DNA from: Mycosarcoma maydis
Lineage: Eukaryota; Basidiomycota; Ustilaginomycetes; Ustilaginales
NCBI RefSeq assembly: GCF_000328475.2
Contig: NC_026479.1
Span: 62,001 to 126,000 of the forward strand
DNA: 64,000 nt
Direction: 5' to 3'
Below are positions 62,859 to 64,000 of the stretch, piece after piece. The translations under genes were made by a program, and so were the position numbers. Position 1 is the stretch's first letter. Every line of letters begins with the position of its first letter. A model generated the notes under the pieces. The model was not told where the DNA came from. It searched no databases and worked only from the letters and a program-made list of their open reading frames with translations.

Positions 62859-64000
62859 CTACGCATCAAAGTAGAACAGCTTCTTTCGGTGTGGTTGGAA
62901 TCCCATCTGGAGCCTCTTGCCATCGCCATCAGTATTCACATCGTTGGTCGAAACGTTGGTTCGATCCTGACCTAAATGCTTTGCGAGGCCGCCTGCATCC
63001 AGGCCCCAGGCGGGATCGTACACGTCGTGAGTCTCGCGATCGGGCAGCTGCAAGATGGGGTAGGTCTTGAGACCCGACAACTGATCGTAGCTCCACGTGC
63101 GCGCGGGCTCATGCGGACGCGCGGGCTCATGTTGCTCCGCATGCTGAGACGCCAGCGTGCCGTCTTCAGACGCACGCACCAATCCTGCATCGGTCGATGT
63201 GAGCGGCTGCACACCACCTCTGCTAGCATGCATGCCCAGCGAAGATCGCGACCGCGGTGGTGGCATCAACGACGTCCGGTGATGTCGTCGACTGTTCGGC
63301 GCGCCCATTGCCGATGTAGGCCTGGAAACAAAGTCGCCCGAGGTGAGATCTTGCGATGTCATTTCACCTCCATCCTCAGGAACACTTGGCGTTGGGCTTC
63401 GATGCAGTGTCACAGGCATCGTCGAGTGTCGACCGTACACGGGCTGACCCGCGCTGGTGGGCATCGTACCTAGGCTCATGACGTGTCCTAGAGTCACCTG
63501 CTCATCTGCTTGACCAGCTGCGATTTGGACATCCGATCCCGATGAGCCACCGCGATGGTTGTGTCCGTGACTGTGGCGACCGTGGTGGTGATGGTGGGAG
63601 TGAGGGTTCTGATGCTGATGCTGATGCGCGTACTGGTGCTGGTGCTGGTGTCCAGAATGGTGATGATGATGATGATGATGATGTTGCTGTCCCTTCTGGC
63701 CCGGATTGATGCACTGTCGAGTGGCAATAGCAGCAGCGTGACCATAACTCATGCTCTGACGGTGGCCACCCTGATGCGCGTGAGCAGCGGCCGACATGTC
63801 GGATGAAGAAGGCGGCGAAGCAATTGACGTCATGGCACCCCATCCGAGGCCCTTGGCTCGCGGCGAAGTGCCAGCGCTGTAGGGTAGAGAATGGTAACCC
63901 GCCGCGCTGTTAGGTCGCGATGAACTCAAAGCAGCGCGAGCTGCGTCCTGCGTCAGAGCCAAACTGCTGTGGTAAGGGCTGCGCATCAGCGTCGGCGAAT
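62859..64000 (-). CDS. C-terminal part of a His-rich disordered protein (runs off the window)
   Basis: The frame ends at 62859 and stays open to the right edge, so the start lies outside. At least 379 residues are visible. It is Ser/Pro/His-rich and has two His runs: nine His encoded by a GAT/CAT microsatellite, then alternating HQHQHQ and HSHHHHHG. Further on come RSSLGMHASRGG and an ordered-looking C-terminus (TYPILQLPDRETHDVYDPAW; GFQPHRKKLFYFDA). No domain was recognised. The conserved-looking end suggests a real gene rather than a chance frame. It is convergent with Trl1 (240-base gap). Confidence 0.65.
   Translation of the reverse strand, partial: SPTLMRSPYHSSLALTQDAARAALSSSRPNSAAGYHSLPYSAGTSPRAKGLGWGAMTSIASPPSSSDMSAAAHAHQGGHRQSMSYGHAAAIATRQCINPGQKGQQHHHHHHHHHSGHQHQHQYAHQHQHQNPHSHHHHHGRHSHGHNHRGGSSGSDVQIAAGQADEQVTLGHVMSLGTMPTSAGQPVYGRHSTMPVTLHRSPTPSVPEDGGEMTSQDLTSGDFVSRPTSAMGAPNSRRHHRTSLMPPPRSRSSLGMHASRGGVQPLTSTDAGLVRASEDGTLASQHAEQHEPARPHEPARTWSYDQLSGLKTYPILQLPDRETHDVYDPAWGLDAGGLAKHLGQDRTNVSTNDVNTDGDGKRLQMGFQPHRKKLFYFDA
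63598..63686 (-). repeat. His-codon microsatellites in the right-edge gene
   Basis: A CAT run (about eight units, 63660-63684) next to CAGCAC/CATCAG hexamer repeats, encoding the His and His-Gln tracts. Confidence 0.85.

Overview
The window is nuclear DNA of a basidiomycete fungus, most likely a smut of the Ustilago maydis type. The fungal signs are spliceosomal introns with GTRAGT donors and CAG acceptors, a Kre6/Skn1-type glucan synthesis protein, a trifunctional fungal tRNA ligase (Trl1), Bfr1, zuotin and ferredoxin-type Yah1. The smut assignment rests on mostly intron-poor genes and on A/T-flanked TCACGA/TCGTGA repeats filling the promoters, which I associate with Ustilago from memory; it is an inference.

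Layout. 1-4.8 kb has no recognisable gene. 4.8-13.8 kb carries COP9 signalosome subunit 4 (+), a single-pass membrane protein with a duplicated ectodomain (+), a TMEM14 protein (-, spliced), Bfr1 (+) and an unresolved small gene (-). 13.8-17.5 kb is again gene-free. 17.5-25.1 kb carries a short-chain dehydrogenase (+), mitochondrial ferredoxin (+), cytosolic prolyl-tRNA synthetase (-) and a seven-zinc-knuckle Gis2/Byr3/CNBP protein (+). 26.6-39.6 kb carries Kre6/Skn1 (-), THO subunit 7 (-), a four-helix membrane protein (+) and a 1383-residue ubiquitin hydrolase (-). 41.7-55.5 kb is rich in translation genes: eL14 (-), eL42 (+), zuotin (-), seryl-tRNA synthetase (+), uS8 (-) and eS17 (+), with a family 8 glycoside hydrolase (-) among them. 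56.3-64 kb carries a DEDDy 3'-5' exonuclease (+), prefoldin 6 (-), tRNA ligase Trl1 (+) and the C-terminal part of a His-rich protein that runs off the right edge (-).

Functionally this is a housekeeping neighbourhood: two aminoacyl-tRNA synthetases, tRNA splicing ligase, four ribosomal proteins, a ribosome-associated J-protein, Bfr1 and Gis2 (both mRNA/polysome-associated in yeast), prefoldin and THO. No transposon, rRNA, tRNA, CRISPR-like array or secondary-metabolite cluster was recognised. The features that stand out are the promoter-located TCACGA/TCGTGA clusters, a family 8 glycoside hydrolase (mainly a bacterial family), an 11-nt microexon in the Gis2 homologue, and long 5'-proximal introns in all four ribosomal protein genes.
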